64,000 nt of DNA, taken from contig CAUYUJ010001388.1 of NCBI GenBank assembly GCA_963575745.1, positions 33,501 to 97,500 on the forward strand, in the 5' to 3' direction. The DNA is from Prorocentrum cordatum. Its lineage: Eukaryota; Sar; Dinophyceae; Prorocentrales; Prorocentraceae. The position numbers were made by a program, and so were the translations under genes. Shown here one piece after another: positions 33,111-44,363 of this stretch. The number at the start of each line of letters is the position of its first letter. The first letter of the stretch is position 1. The notes under the pieces were generated by a model. It was given only the letters and a program-made list of their open reading frames with translations. It did not search any database and was not told where the DNA came from.

Positions 33111-33149
33111 TCTTCACAACAGAAGGCTGCCCGCCCCCCAGCCCCCTGA

Positions 33150-34560
33150 CCGAAATCTATCAAAATCTGGCCCCTGCATCCCTCACAGGGTCCATCCTGG
33201 CCCTTTTTCTCGAGCTGCGTCAGGCCACGACCACGAGGCTCCCAAAATCGCCAGGGGGAAAACATCAACATTCTGAAGTTCGAGCTCATTATTTTCGAGA
33301 CCCCAGACCTCTCGCCCCTTCTCCCAGGGCTTTCTTCTCAAGTAGCTCGGGACCCTGGGCCAAAAACAAGCCTCCAAAGGCCCACTGAGGAGAAGCTGGC
33401 CGTCACGATTTTCCTGTGACGCCAGAGGTCCGAGGGTCTCTAAGTCTCCCCAGGCCTCGGATGCCCCCAGAAAACAAAAGACTTCAGAAACCTCACCCCT
33501 CTTGGCTGCCACAGGCCTCGAAAAATGCAAAACGGAAGCGAACCTCGATCCTGGAACCTCCTAGATCGTCGACGGCAGCGAAGTTCGCGAGAAAGCACCT
33601 CCACTGCGCGCCGGGTCATCGGACCGTCGCGGCTGCCGCCACCGCGGGAGGGCGCCCACGCGCGCGGCTGTGGCCAGCTGGCCCCGACCCAGGCGCTGGG
33701 CGCCTGCGCGTGGATCGCCAGGAGCGCGGAGGCGCCGCCAAGCGCCAGGAGCACCCCGCCGCGGGCCCTGGCCCTGCCCTGCCCGGCCGGCATCGCGCTG
33801 GCCGCGCCGCCCTCGCCTCCCTGATGCTGATGCGCGGAGGGAGGCCGTACACACCGCCAGCGTGCTTGTCCAGGGCCACCTTGGTCTCCCGCAAGGTGCA
33901 CAGGCCCCCCTGGCCGAGGCCAGGAGAGTCTTCGTAGGCACAGTCCTGGAGCTCACGATGGCCCTGGGCAGGCATGGTGGTGTATAGCCTCTTCCGCGGA
34001 CCTGAGGCCGCGGTCCACTGGCCCCATGCAGGGGCGGGGGGGGCAAACAGAAAACACATTGACCTTCCACAGGTTCCAAACCCAAACATGCCAAGCCCGG
34101 TTGCGTTTGAACAATTCTGGGTGGTTCTTGAGCTCAGGATGGTCTGTCTGGTTGTTTGATTGGCCCCCGCCCCTTTATGAGGCAGGTGGGCCACGGCCCT
34201 GGGAACGAAGGCTGCCCAAGAAGGGGCCCGAGCAGACAAGGTCGGAAGAACGGACCGCATCGCCGGTGCTTCCGCGACGCAGCGGCGGCGTCGGGCTGAA
34301 ACAAATCGGGGTGCTACGACCCCACCTGCTCCGGTCCCGCTTGGGCGGCCTGGACCTGAAGGCGGTCCCCCACTCCCTGGGAGATGGCAGGTCCTTTGGC
34401 AGCTGCTCCTTCGAGCCTGGGCCAAGTTGGAGACGATGAAGAGATCTATGAACCTGTCTGTCTCTCCGCGCGGGGTCCTGCAGTTAGGCATGCCGCTATA
34501 CAACAGATCAGCCAAGGTCGGGCAAGCGAACGCCGGCTGGGGAAGAATTAGGAGGGGAGG
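33150..34560. other. No supported gene
   Basis: Mixed composition. A minus-strand fragment near 33830-33980 reads ALDKHAGGVYGLPP and QDCAYEDSPGLGQGG and might be coding, but has no support beyond composition. A G run at 34029-34038 and 34600-34608 breaks frames. Confidence 0.35.
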
Positions 34561-34624
34561 AGGACAGGAGAACGCAAGACTGATACCAGACCCCCAGGGG
34601 CGGGGGGGGGGACGAGGGCAGGCC

Positions 34625-34626
<2 letters not shown>

Positions 34627-34683
<57 letters not shown>

Positions 34684-34707
34684 GCAGCAGAAGCAGCAGC
34701 ATCACCA

Positions 34708-34749
<42 letters not shown>

Positions 34750-34750
34750 C

Positions 34751-34793
<43 letters not shown>
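34627..34793. repeat. (CAG)n tract
   Basis: About 165 bp of CAG/AGC with rare CAA, AAG, CAT and CAC variants. On the plus strand one frame would give poly-Gln; the surrounding ORF (34427-34843) shows no other conserved sequence, so I treat it as a repeat. Confidence 0.95.
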
Positions 34794-34893
34794 CGGCCAG
34801 AGGACAGCCCCAGGCTCCAACAAACACAACGAGGAGAAGATAATCCGCGTCCCCAAAAGTATGGCTCGTCTTCAGAGATCATCGTTGTCCTCC

Positions 34894-34985
34894 TGTCCCT
34901 CCTCCTCCTCCTCCTCCTCCTCCGCTGCCTCCTCCTCCTCCTTTTCCCTCCCTCCCTCCCTCGCTCCCTCCCCCCTCCCTCCTCC
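34894..34985. repeat. CTC/TCC tract
   Basis: Pyrimidine-rich simple repeat. From here to 35860 there is moderate-GC DNA with no supported gene. Confidence 0.85.
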
Positions 34986-35859
34986 TGCGCGGGACGTCGG
35001 GCTCTCGACCCCTCGAAGGCGAGGCTCCATCTGGAGGGCCCTCACTGTCGCACCAAAACCTCCATACTCGTCTGCGGGCGACATCCGAACGAAAGAGAAG
35101 GAGTCTTGTGCACGAGGACATGGCGACCTTACGCGATGGCTTGCGCATGTCGCCAGCGCGGTAATTACGCCGCGTGGAAAATGGCGATCATGCGCCACCT
35201 TACGCGGGCAACTTCCGCGCAATTGTCCGCACAATCGGTCGTGTTTCCTGCGCGCTCAAGTGGACGCTGGATCCCGCGCGCGCCTCATTATTACCTGTAT
35301 CGATATTATCCTCCTCTTTTCTAACGTTAGACCGACATGAACTGACAAGCTGTTGCGTTTGTAAGAAAAACGATGAACGTGTACAGGTCCAAACCGACTT
35401 GACGTGGAGGCACAGGCAGGCCACCTGGCAGGCGCCGCAGCCGTGGAAAGAGAAACAGCGCGGCAAGCAAGAGTAAAAAGAGTAGGCGCCTGCCAGGTGG
35501 TAGATCTCGGCTATCCTGACCTTGGTACCCGCCCTTTCCGAATACCTAGATCACCCGTCAGTCTTTCATGCAGGGTAGCCAATTAAGTGCAATTCAAAAG
35601 GCGGGCTGCTGCGGTAAAGGAACTGCAGGCTAGTAGCATGGTAAATCAAGGCCCGCAGAAACCAAGGGTCAGTAGGCTGGTGAACAATTTGCTGCGCTGG
35701 CAGCAGAGGCTGCTCTTAGTAAGCGGCCAGAACGTGTGCGAATGAGGCTTGGAACTAGTCAGTTGGTCTTGGTAGGCTGGCCGATATGGTACTGGCTGGC
35801 GTGGTGTGAACGGTGCAAACGATGAACGGCCTAGAGGTAAACTTGCGGTGGAGACCTCC

Positions 35860-37000
35860 TCCTCCTCCTTAATCCCACAAGGGAAATGGTGAAACAGCCC
35901 ATCCCCAATCCCCAAATCATGTTTAAGTCAGGCTCAACGCAAGTGCTGCAAGACGCAATGGAACTGCAATCATAATCTAAGTAAAACAAGCATCCTCCTC
36001 CTCCTCCTCCTCCTCGTAGTTCGTGGCTGTCAGCCTTTGTCCTGAGGTCAGGTGCAGCCGTCGCCCCCTCCCGCCCCACCGTCCGGCGTGCGGAGCGGGG
36101 GCAAATCGCGGTGGGGCCGGCGAACGGGGCGACGGGAGGAAAAGGAAGAACAGCACGAAGGGGCCGAAAAGAGAGGGCGAACCGAAGGACCCAACGAGCG
36201 AGAAGGGACAAGAAGGACGCGTCTGGGGGCGGCCTGGCGGGCAGACCGCCAATCATGGACCTCCCAAGGGTGGGGCGCGGGGGCGGAGGCCGAGAGGCCA
36301 AAAGAGGGGGAAGTTCTGGTGGTCCGCCGAGCGGGGCGGAGATGCGGTGCGGGAGCCCGAGGAGGAAGTCGTGGTCCCGCGGTGCCTCCGTGCGTAGGTT
36401 GAGGTGCCGTCGTCGTTGGGTGATGGGTGGTGAAGTGCTGGTGCGCCTCTTTATAGAGTGGGGCCCGTGCCGCGGGTCCAGCTCCCAGCACTGGGGGGGT
36501 CGGAGCTGACTGATTTCCCCAGATCCGGTAGGAAGCTTCGCTGTCGCTCTCCTACCCTCGGTGGCCATGTCAGCCCTTGCTGAACCTCGTAGCTGCTTAG
36601 GTGCGGTAGTCATAGGCGGGCTCGCCGCCTTTGTTGGTTTAGTTGGTCTGGGTTTGTCGGTGTCGGAGTCGGGCAGGGCGTCGTCGAAGTGCACCCGCCA
36701 CCGAGGGCGGTCAGGAGACTCGTCGGGGGGGGGCGTTGACGTCGGGCAGGGGCTGGCGGGGACTGCCACTGCGTAGCAGTGGATCCTGAGGCCAAGGAGT
36801 GGGCCGTTGGATCAATCGTTGTAACATCCCGAGGGCGGTGCGCCGCGAGCGCCGGGCAAGGCGTCGGCGAAACGCGCCCGCCGCGGGGGAAGTCGAGGGG
36901 GAAGCAGCTCGCATCGGGCCAGGCGCCCGCGACGCGCGCCCGCCTAGGGGAATGGGCAGGGTGCCCGTCGTGGCGGCCGTCCCCGAGGGTCGTCGTTAGT
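35860..37000. other. Open frames of doubtful value
   Basis: A 312-codon minus-strand frame (36769-35831) is Pro/Arg/Ser-rich without recognisable motifs, and the plus strand is open over much of the same DNA. A CTC tract sits at 35992-36017. I do not call a gene. Confidence 0.35.
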
Positions 37001-37129
37001 TGGTGGGCGTCGCGCAGGGTGGCAGCGAAATGCACCCCTCTCGGGCTCGGGGATGACCATCGTCGTCGTGACGGCGCCGATGGCTGCCCTGCCCGATCGC
37101 ACTCGCACTCGCGGCGTCGCTGACTGACG

Positions 37130-38870
37130 TCGCGGAGCTCGCCGTTGAAGCGGCCGTGGGCGTCGCGCCGCTCGAGGTCGCGCTGCTGCTTGCACTGCTG
37201 CTGGTTATTGTCGTTGGGGTCGTTGGGGGCGCTGTCTTGGACGTCGTCCTTTCCCGGGATCGCACTGCTTAGAGGCGCGCATCTCGTCTCGACCAAGCTC
37301 GCGCTGCAAACCGCGCGGCTGGCGCTGGCCGCGAAGACGGGCATTCCCTGGGAGAGCGACGTCGTGGTCGGCGCTGCATTCGGGAATCTGGTTGGCGCCG
37401 GAGGCGGCGAGCTGGCCGCGCGGGCACCGCTGGCCGCGGAGCCGCGGGGTTCAGGAGAAGTAACTGCTGGCGTTGGTGAACTGGTTGGTGCTGGAGTCGA
37501 TGGTGCGGCAGATGGTGGAGTCGGCGCGCTAGTCGGCCTGGGCGTCGGCCGGCAGCTCACGCCGATCGTCGCGCAGGCAATCGTGGGGGGCGCCAGGGGG
37601 AACCTCGTCGACGAACTCATCGTTTTCACTGTCATGGCCTCGATCCTCGCCGTGGAGGTGGCCGTGGACCTCGCGCTGCTCGAGGTCGCGCTGCCCGTCT
37701 CGCCCATGATCGCGCTGCCGCTTCATGGCGTCGAGGGGGGCGTCGGGTTCGACGTCGGTGCCGGTGTCAGAGATGACGCTGCAGCGAACGTCGGGGTGGC
37801 CGTCTGGCACCGAGTCGCCTCCGTGGTGGGCGTAGGGTGGGGCGTCGGGCGCCCGTGGTTGGTGGTGAGTGTTGGCGTCGTGGCCGTTGGTTTAGCCGTA
37901 GGTGGCCGTCAGTGGTACCTGCCGTTGGCCGTCGTGGTGGTCTTCGGAGTGGCCGACGTTGGCCGCCTGCGGCGGTTGCCCGTGGCCCTGGGGACAATCG
38001 GGATGGACATCGAGTGAGGCGTCGGGGGGGGTGCCTCGGGAGGGGCCGCGAGTAGGGCGTCGGGTGGCTCGCGCGGAGTCTTGCGGCTGGCCCGCTTCTG
38101 GGCCTCTCGCAGGGACTTTTTGGTCGTTGCTGGAGTCGGCGCTGACGTCGGTGCTGGTGTCAGTGCGGGCTTCGGTGCTAGAGTCGATGTCGGCGTCGAT
38201 GCTGGCGTCGATGCTTGTTCCGATGCTAGAGTACACGCTGTCTCCGATGCTGGCGCCGATGCTTTTGTCATTGCTGGCGTAAAACATCAACTGCTGACGT
38301 TGATGCTGGGGGCAATGCTCGTGTCAATGCTGGCGCCGATGCCGATGCTGGGGGCGATGCTGTGTTCGAGGTTGGTGCCGATGCCGGCGTCGGTGCTAGA
38401 GACAGCGCTGCCATCGATGCTGGCGGTACTGGTGTCGGTGCTGGCGTCGTTGCTGGCGTCGGTGCTGTCCTCGGTGCCTGGGTCGTTGCTGGTGTTGCTT
38501 CTGGCGTGGGTGCTGGCTCGGGTGCATGCGTCTGTGCCGTTTTGGGTGCCGGCGACAGGACTGACGTCGATGCTGGCGTCGGCGTTGGCGTCTCCGATGC
38601 TCGGGGGAGTCGGGATGGGCGGCAGGTGTCTCGCGCGGAACTTGGCGCCTGGCCCGCTTATGAGCCTCTCGTTGGGCTTTCTCGTTCGGTGCTGGTGTCG
38701 AGGCTGGCGTCGGCGCTGACGGTGCTGGAATTGCTGGTGACCGGGGTGCTGGCGTTGTGGCTGGCGTCGGTGCTGTCGTCGGTGTTGGTTTCGATGCTGG
38801 CGTCGGGGCTGGCCTGGTTGACATCGCCGTTGCCTGGTCGGTGCTGGCGCCGCGGCTGCGCGGGGTTGAG
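37130..38870 (+). repeat. GTCGGTGCTGGC-type minisatellite, block 1
   Basis: Long stretch built from imperfect 6-18 bp words such as GCTGGCGTCGATGCTGGTGTC, densest at 38120-38830. A local ~500-bp duplication is suggested by GCTCGAGGTCGCGCTGC at 37170 and 37680. ORFs rich in Val/Gly/Ala (plus) or Ser/Thr/Pro/Ala (minus) are repeat products. Confidence 0.8.
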
Positions 38871-38945
38871 CGTCGGGCGGGGCGTCGGGGAGGGCGTTGG
38901 AGCGTCGGAAAGGGCGTAAATCAAGGCGTCGGGAAGAGCGTCGGG

Positions 38946-39100
38946 TCAGGTGCTGTGCCGGGCGGTGACCTGGATCGTGGTCTGGCCCATTGGAATACCT
39001 TGGGGGTAGTTGGTAGTTTTGCTGGCCGCCTCCTCGGTCTTGCACTTCAGCGGGAGGTTGTTGTTGCTGCCCGGCGCCAGCTGCAAGCTGCGGGCAACCT
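38946..39100 (-). CDS. Candidate terminal exon, unknown protein
   Basis: The minus strand reads ARSLQLAPGSNNNLPLKCK then TEEAASKTTNYPQGIPMGQT and ends TARHST with a TGA at 38946. Pyrimidine/CAG sites immediately upstream could be a 3' splice site. It lies between the minisatellite and the YR element. The family is not recognised. Confidence 0.3.
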
Positions 39101-39339
39101 CCCCGTGCCGCCTTGTCTGGCACGGGCCAGGAGCGCGCGCGATAAGGCCAGCGACGGAACAACTCCGCACTGGAGTGCGGAGAGCGCACGGGCCCCCGCG
39201 CGGCACCGCCCCCGCCGGGACCCTGCCCCACCCGCGGAGGCAGCGAGGGCAACGGCCTAGAAATGAAAAAGAAAACCCTGGACGCCGCGCCGCCCAGCCT
39301 CGCCTCGACGAAGACTTGCACCAAGCAAAAGCAACCCAT

Positions 39340-39563
39340 CGCAGCATCCCGGGGGGGGGGGGGCAGCAGAGCCGAGGGGACATCTCAGCAGGGCGCGCAG
39401 CAACGCCGCGAAGCGGCTATTTGGAAGGCGGCCGTTTTTCAACCAGGCGCTGCAAGCGGGCCCAGACGGGCCAGGTACATAATATGATATCGCGAGGCCT
39501 ACCATATCACAACATATGCCAAACACTCGAATTGACACGGGCGTCGGATTGATCTCATTCCCA
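39340..39563 (-). repeat. Split direct repeat B2, element 2
   Basis: Shares ACATCTCAGCAGGGCGCGCA, GCGCTGCAAGCGGGCCCAG and CATATCACAACATATGCCAA with 39757-40016. Same order and orientation, with several indels. Confidence 0.8.
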
Positions 39564-39606
39564 CGCGTCGCGAGAGCAGGGCCAAGTCAGAATTCGAACA
39601 TGGTGG

Positions 39607-39756
39607 GAAACTTGAGCGGGCGCGAAGGACAGACTGGGTAGGACTGTAGGACGCAGACAGGGCAAGAGGAGGGATGCACCTGCACGGCTATATTGCAAGG
39701 CCCTCCCCGACCCGCCCCCCTGAGACTCGATCATGTAAGTTTGGGAAAACGACCAT
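39607..39756 (-). repeat. Split direct repeat A2, element 2
   Basis: Matches A1 (43442-43592): AAACTTGAGCGG, GGAGGGATGCACCTGCACGG, CGATCA and AAGTTTRGGAAA in the same order. It abuts B1 directly at 39756/39757. Confidence 0.8.
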
Positions 39757-40016
39757 TCTCGCAACGTCTCGGGGAACAGGCGGGGGGCCAGCAGGGCTGA
39801 AGGAACATCTCAGCAGGGCGCGCAGCGACGCCGCGAAGAGGCCGCGTGGAGGGCAAACGTTTTTTTCCACCATGCGCTGCAAGCGGGCCCAGCCGGGCCA
39901 AGTACGTACATGATATCGGGGAGCCGATTGAGATGCGTTAGCCTCAGCCATATCACAACATATGCCAAACGCTCGAGTTGCAACGGGCGTCGGATTGATC
40001 TCACTCCAATTCCCGC
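39757..40016 (-). repeat. Split direct repeat B1, element 2
   Basis: Longer copy of the B repeat, with an extra ~25 bp around 39925 relative to B2. Confidence 0.8.
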
Positions 40017-40370
40017 ATGCGCATTGCCTGGCGCAGCCGTCCATGAATGTTGTAGTCCAGAGTGGGTGAGTCGGGGCAACCTCGACAGCGGGGCGAGAGC
40101 AGCTGCGGCCAGGGGCCCGAAATGTCTGAATGGAGGGGCGCAGGAGGCGCGAGACACGTTGCGCGCGCAAGCTCTGGCAGCGGGCGCCTCGAGCAACAGC
40201 GGGGAAACGACGCCGAACTTGACCATCTAGAAGGCGGGCGCCGCAGTGAGGTCAGGAGTTCGAATTGCCAAGCTCATCCCTCGCACGGATCGACACCAGC
40301 GCCAGCCAGAAGATATCGCCCCACCGTCTGTCACAAGAACAACCAGCCTCAGCGAACGAAACAGAAGTCA

Positions 40371-41200
40371 TTATGTCCACCAGCCTGTCTTCTCGCCGAT
40401 GGTCTCGTTTGAGAACAGGCCGTCGCGTGCCTCGTCCTGCTGCCCAGTGTTATTGTTCTTGCCTTTGCTACTCTTCGGCTGATTGGCTGGTCCCAGCATC
40501 GGGAGCTCCGCTTCGACATACTTCGATTGCTGAATCTTCAGATTCTGGGCAATGGAGTCTACCAGCTGCCGATGCTCTCTGCAGTAGTTGGTGCGCGATG
40601 CCATGGCTCAGATGGTCTCGGAGGCCAAGTCCGAGCTCGCGCGGGCGCCTGCCTCCAGCGCCGTCTGCGGCATCCTCGCCCGAAGCTGCGTGAGGGCGAA
40701 GGTCTTGGAATACCTCTAAACACTGGACGGGGCCTTCCAGCGGCCCCGCCTCCGCGCCTGCCGGCTGGCGCGGCCTCGCGCCGCGTCCTCGGCCGGGCCC
40801 GAGTGGCGAGGGGCGCGCGTCGGCGGCGCCCATTGAATGTCCAGGGCGCGGCAGGCGCGGCGCCACTCCTTCCGGAAACCCGCCCGCCGAGCTCCGAAGA
40901 TAGACCCATCGGAATAATCCTTCGCGTCCTTGTGGGCCAGGAAGAGGTTCGCCACGGCCCCGCGGGGGGCGACGACGCCCTGGTTGCTGCCCGCCTTGCC
41001 TTCCTCGCCTCGAGCTGGCGCGCCGAAGACGAAGCCCCCGTTACGACCGCCCCAGATGATGTCGGACTCGCGCAGCATCTCCATGTCCTGCTCCCGACCG
41101 TAGACCTTATACTGCACCGGCGTCCAGGCGCGGATCAGCCCGTTGGCGAGAGCGCGCGCCTGTCGAGCGGCGCCATGATGCATCGGCCCCGCGCGGCGCG
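40371..41200 (-). pseudogene. Tyrosine recombinase of element 2, frameshifted
   Basis: The catalytic part aligns by eye with the recombinase of the intact element: YKVYGREQDMEMLRESDIIW (first Arg block), KAGSNQGVVAPRGAVANLFL, GARRAGFRKEWRRACRALDI, then a scrambled H-x-x-R region (RAPRHSGPAEDAARG), GRWKAPSSV and, one frame over, RYSKTFALTQLRARM, which keeps the nucleophile Tyr. A C-terminal tail (SIAQNLKIQQSKYVEAELPM) runs to 40371. At least two frame changes and the damaged H-x-x-R make it inactive. Confidence 0.6.
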
Positions 41201-41419
41201 CCACCGCCGCCCAGGGCAGCAGTGGCAAGTCCGGCATAATGTTCCGATCGCGAGGAGCGGCCTCTGGAGGCGGCCCGACGGCCGTGGGCGAGGTAGACGA
41301 TGGAGAAGCGCGTGGATGACGAAAAGCGGGCGTGGCGCCGCCTCCCTCGGGCGGCAGCACCACGCGAGAATATCGTCGCGACCAGCAGGAGCACCGCCCA
41401 CGCCGCCAGGAAAGTAAGC

Positions 41420-42330
41420 TCACCTGGGTGGCCGTCGTCTGAGCGAACGGAGCGGCGGACCGCCAGCCTCCGTCGAACGTAGGGCGCCCTGCATGGCGCC
41501 AGCAGCGGGGGGGGCCTCCCCCGCGCCCACTCGCCCTCCGCCTCGGCAGCGCCCGAGCCCCCCTTCTGCAAGGATCTCTGGAAGAGGGCCTTCCGCTGCA
41601 GCCTCGACGCCAGGTCGCGCTCCACCCCAGGGAGCGCCTCCTCGCCATCCGCGACGGGCGACCTCCAGTCCAACTCGTCGGTGAAGTCCCACCGCGCCCA
41701 GGATTTCCACGCGCTGGCCCGGCTGCCTCGAGGCTGCTTCCAGTCGCCTATGCAGGTCATGTCCTTGAAGGCCCGCTTCAGCGCGTGCACCCGCGCGCAG
41801 AGGATCTCGCAGCCCGCCGCCTGGATGAACTCTGGGGAAACCTCGAACATGCGATCCATGGTCACGCAGTGCAGCGATATCTCGTGCCCGATGTGGTTGC
41901 GGCCCAGCTTCTTCAAGCGTGCCCAGTCCGCGGTAAACTTCACCATGCTGCCGTACTTGCCGTTGGTCTAGACCAGGATTTCGGGCGCAACTCTCGAAGT
42001 GAGGCCCGCTGGGAGGCTGGGCGTTGGGGGGGCATCGATCTTCGAGATATCGGCGAGAAGGCGCTCCCGCGGGCCCCGCAAGGCCCCCCTCAAAGGCTCG
42101 ATCGAGACTGGCCCGAGCCACCTCCGGAGCCGTGGGCGATCCCAAATCGAGCGCCGGACATTCCGTGGATCCCGCCGTCGCCGTAGTCGACAATGCATAT
42201 TGGAGCGTCTTGGTTCGGGATAGCCCAGTCCGCGCTGATGGTGTCCTCGAACTTCAAGCGGTCGATCATCGCGCCCACGTGCATGTCCATGCTCGGCTCG
42301 GGCGGGGCGCTGCTTAACCTCTCCCAGCTG
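41420..42330 (-). pseudogene. ORF1 C-terminal half and ORF2 start of element 2
   Basis: About 42290-42090 reads MDMHVGAMIDRLKFEDTISA, then PNQDAPICIVDYGDGGIHGM. About 41946-41680 reads DWARLKKLGRNHIGHEISLH, VSPEFIQAAGCEILCARVHA and LKRAFKDMTCIGDWKQPRG. The latter matches the block YDELINSQAAEVTCLRLYSI...SDWLRPK in ORF1 of the intact element. Downstream GELTFLAAWAVLLLVATIF is a hydrophobic segment like the one at the start of ORF2 there. The sequence then jumps to the recombinase, marking the deletion of RT, RNase H and methyltransferase. Confidence 0.5.
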
Positions 42331-42559
42331 GCGGGGCTGCTGTCCCCCGGGGAGGCGGCCGAAGACTAGCCGTTGCTCGACCGACCTCGCGGGGGCTCGA
42401 GCTTCGAGCGGGTGGTCTCGTCCAACAGGCAGCGCATCATCGCCTTCATCTCCTGCGCGTCCTTGGAGGGCTCGGACTCGTCCGAGGAGGCCGCCGCCGA
42501 GCGCCCCGCCCCCCCGTCGCTGTCCACGTCGCTCCCAGGGGGGGGCCCCCAGCCAGGGG

Positions 42560-43489
42560 AGGGGTCGGCCGCTTCTTGCAGCAGCGGTAGGTGCTCGGGT
42601 CCATCGCGACCAGCGCCGCGAAGAGCAGGATCGGGAGCTCGAACTTGCCGTCCTCACACAGGTCGTGCAGGTAGCCCCTAAAGTCGTCGACCTCCAGGAG
42701 CATGTCGCGGCCGTCCTTGAGCCTCTCGACCGCCGGGCGCATCCGCTGCCAGAGATTGAAGTGCACCGCTATCCGCCCGCCGAAAAAGAGGGCGCCCGCC
42801 GTCGAGCCCCAGCCCCACGTGCCCCAGATACCAACAAGCCCAGAGCGAACCCAGGACAAGTGTGAGACCCACCCGCGCAAGTTGTCGAGGTAGAGCTCGG
42901 CCTCCAGCTGCTTCTCCATGGCCCGCTCCAGGATCTCGGCCTTCTCGGCGGCCGTCAGGGCGGGGAACGCGTCGTAATTCCGCCAGTGCTGGCGGCGGCT
43001 CGACAGCTTCGCTCGATCCTTGATGTCGCCGGCGCCCAAAGCCAAATCAGGCTTCACGTAGATCCAACGGGCGTCGTTTTTCTTCTTGGGGTACATCCGC
43101 AGCACCATGAACACCGCTTGACCGCGCTGTGGTGCGGTCGTCTTGTAGAACCTGCCCCATCGAGTGACGCTGGACATGTGCGCCCTGAGGTCGCCGTAGA
43201 AACTCAGCCGTTCCGGCTCTCCGGCGCGCCTCAAGGACGCGTCGTCCTCGGGGTCCACGAGCGGCTTGGCCAGGAAAGAGTCGAGGGCCCCGAAGTCCCA
43301 GGCGTGCGAAGGGAGGGCGGCCCCAGCGAGCCACCGCCGCCTTGCCGTGGCCCCAGCGATCGCGCGCCTGCGACGCGAGCTCCCGCCGCGGAGGGGCGGA
43401 AGGGCGCGCGAGCACCTGGCTCGAAGACCTTCGAGCCAGACAAAACTTGAGCGGAAGCGAAAGACAGACCGGGCAGGAATATAAGGCAC
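42560..43489 (-). pseudogene. ORF1 N-terminal half of element 2
   Basis: Homologous by eye to ORF1 of the intact element. HMSSVTRWGRFYKTTAPQRG corresponds to FMAPWSRWNRVYVQTQGRNT. KPDLALGAGDIKDRAKLS corresponds to DPAKRVQIINLRDKARM. LTAAEKAEILERAMEKQLE corresponds to LNEKEREQAIIAAERLIV. VDDFRGYLHDLCEDGKFELP corresponds to LDNFREFLGELYESGDLELC. Two hydrophobic stretches are retained (WGSTAGALFFGGRIAVHF; ELPILLFAALVAM). The conserved Met in HMSSV is the likeliest start; the frame is open upstream to 43489 through A1 without an ATG. Confidence 0.6.
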
Positions 43490-43592
43490 AGACAGGGCAG
43501 GAGGAGGGATGCACCTGCACGGCTATCTTACACGGCCCCCCCCGACCCGTCCCCCCCGAGACGCGATCAATTAAGTTTAGGAAAGCGATCAT
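43442..43592 (-). repeat. Split direct repeat A1, element 2
   Basis: 5' terminal repeat of element 2. It ends GCGATCAT at 43592, with the final AT matching the AT at the A2/B1 junction (39755-39756). Confidence 0.8.
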
Positions 43593-44363
43593 TAAATGAA
43601 CATTGCCAGTGCCCTGCCCAACATTCCAACCCCACCTCCAAGGCGACAGGCGCTGGCACGGCCAAAAGCACACCTACCCCGTGGACGCGCAATGAGGGAT
43701 GCAGCCGTTGGCGATCCACGTGCCGTTCTATGCAACTCCAAGGGTGACGCCATTATGTGTGCCCCAAAAAAGCGGGGCAATAGTCGGGCTCCACAACGGG
43801 CGACGGTCGGCGCTATGAAGGCAGCGGGGCCTGCTCCCAAAAATAACGGAAGGGAAGAACAGGCCTCAACGACGCTTGCAATAGAAACCTAAATTGTGAA
43901 AGTGGCGCAGAAATGGCGCGGCTCACTGCGCCTCTCTGGCCAGCCATGAGACCATGCGATGCAGAAATGGAAAGACGACGACGACGAGCACGACGAGAAA
44001 GGGAGACGCGCCTTGCTGGCCAGACACGCCGGAAGTGAGCCCACTGAGGGGCAGGAGGCATGGGTGGGCCGGTAAGAATATTTCAGCCAAAAGCTAGGAG
44101 CGCGAAGCCCCTCGTAACCGCGAGCCTCGCGACCCGGAAAGCCCGTGGAGACCCCGCAAGCTCAGCCCGCCCGCCGCTGGTGGCCGCGGGTCTGCGTGAT
44201 CGCCAGCCGCTGTCAAGCGCGCGCGTTCGTGCTGCGCGTGCTGATCGCGTTCCTCGTGGGACCTCGTAGAGATGATATGTTGCCAGCGTCTTGTATTTCG
44301 CGAAGTCTCAGCCCAAGGAGCGACAGTGCGGACCCAGAAGGACGTTGCATGTGTGGATCTTAC

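Larger units (their letters stand above)
29800..33149 (+). mobile_element. Decayed retroelement with dinoflagellate-type reverse transcriptase
   Basis: A plus-strand series of coding fragments in alternating frames, reading as one degenerate element: a helical N-terminal domain (29836-30290), further helical domains (30286-30920), linker blocks (31200-31660, 31930-32290), RT fingers/palm (32325-32690) and RT C-terminal half (32700-33110). No terminal repeats were found. Each fragment is broken by indels or stops, so the copy is dead. The RT type is one I recall as abundant in dinoflagellate proteomes. Confidence 0.55.
39340..43592 (-). mobile_element. YR retrotransposon with split direct repeats, internally deleted
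   Basis: A 4.25-kb element on the minus strand with the order A1 (43592-43442), ORF1 remnant, tyrosine recombinase remnant, B1 (40016-39757), A2 (39756-39607), B2 (39563-39340). The layout is the same as in the element at 53.2-61.07 kb. Repeat copies have diverged, ORF1 and YR are frameshifted, and RT, RNase H and methyltransferase are absent, so it is an old non-autonomous derivative. Confidence 0.75.

Noticed and set aside
34427-34843. Poly-Gln protein
   Set aside because: The only feature is the CAG tract; flanks are not protein-like.
37145-38017. 290-codon Val/Gly/Ala-rich membrane-like protein
   Set aside because: Hydrophobic composition results from GTC/GCT/GGC minisatellite words.
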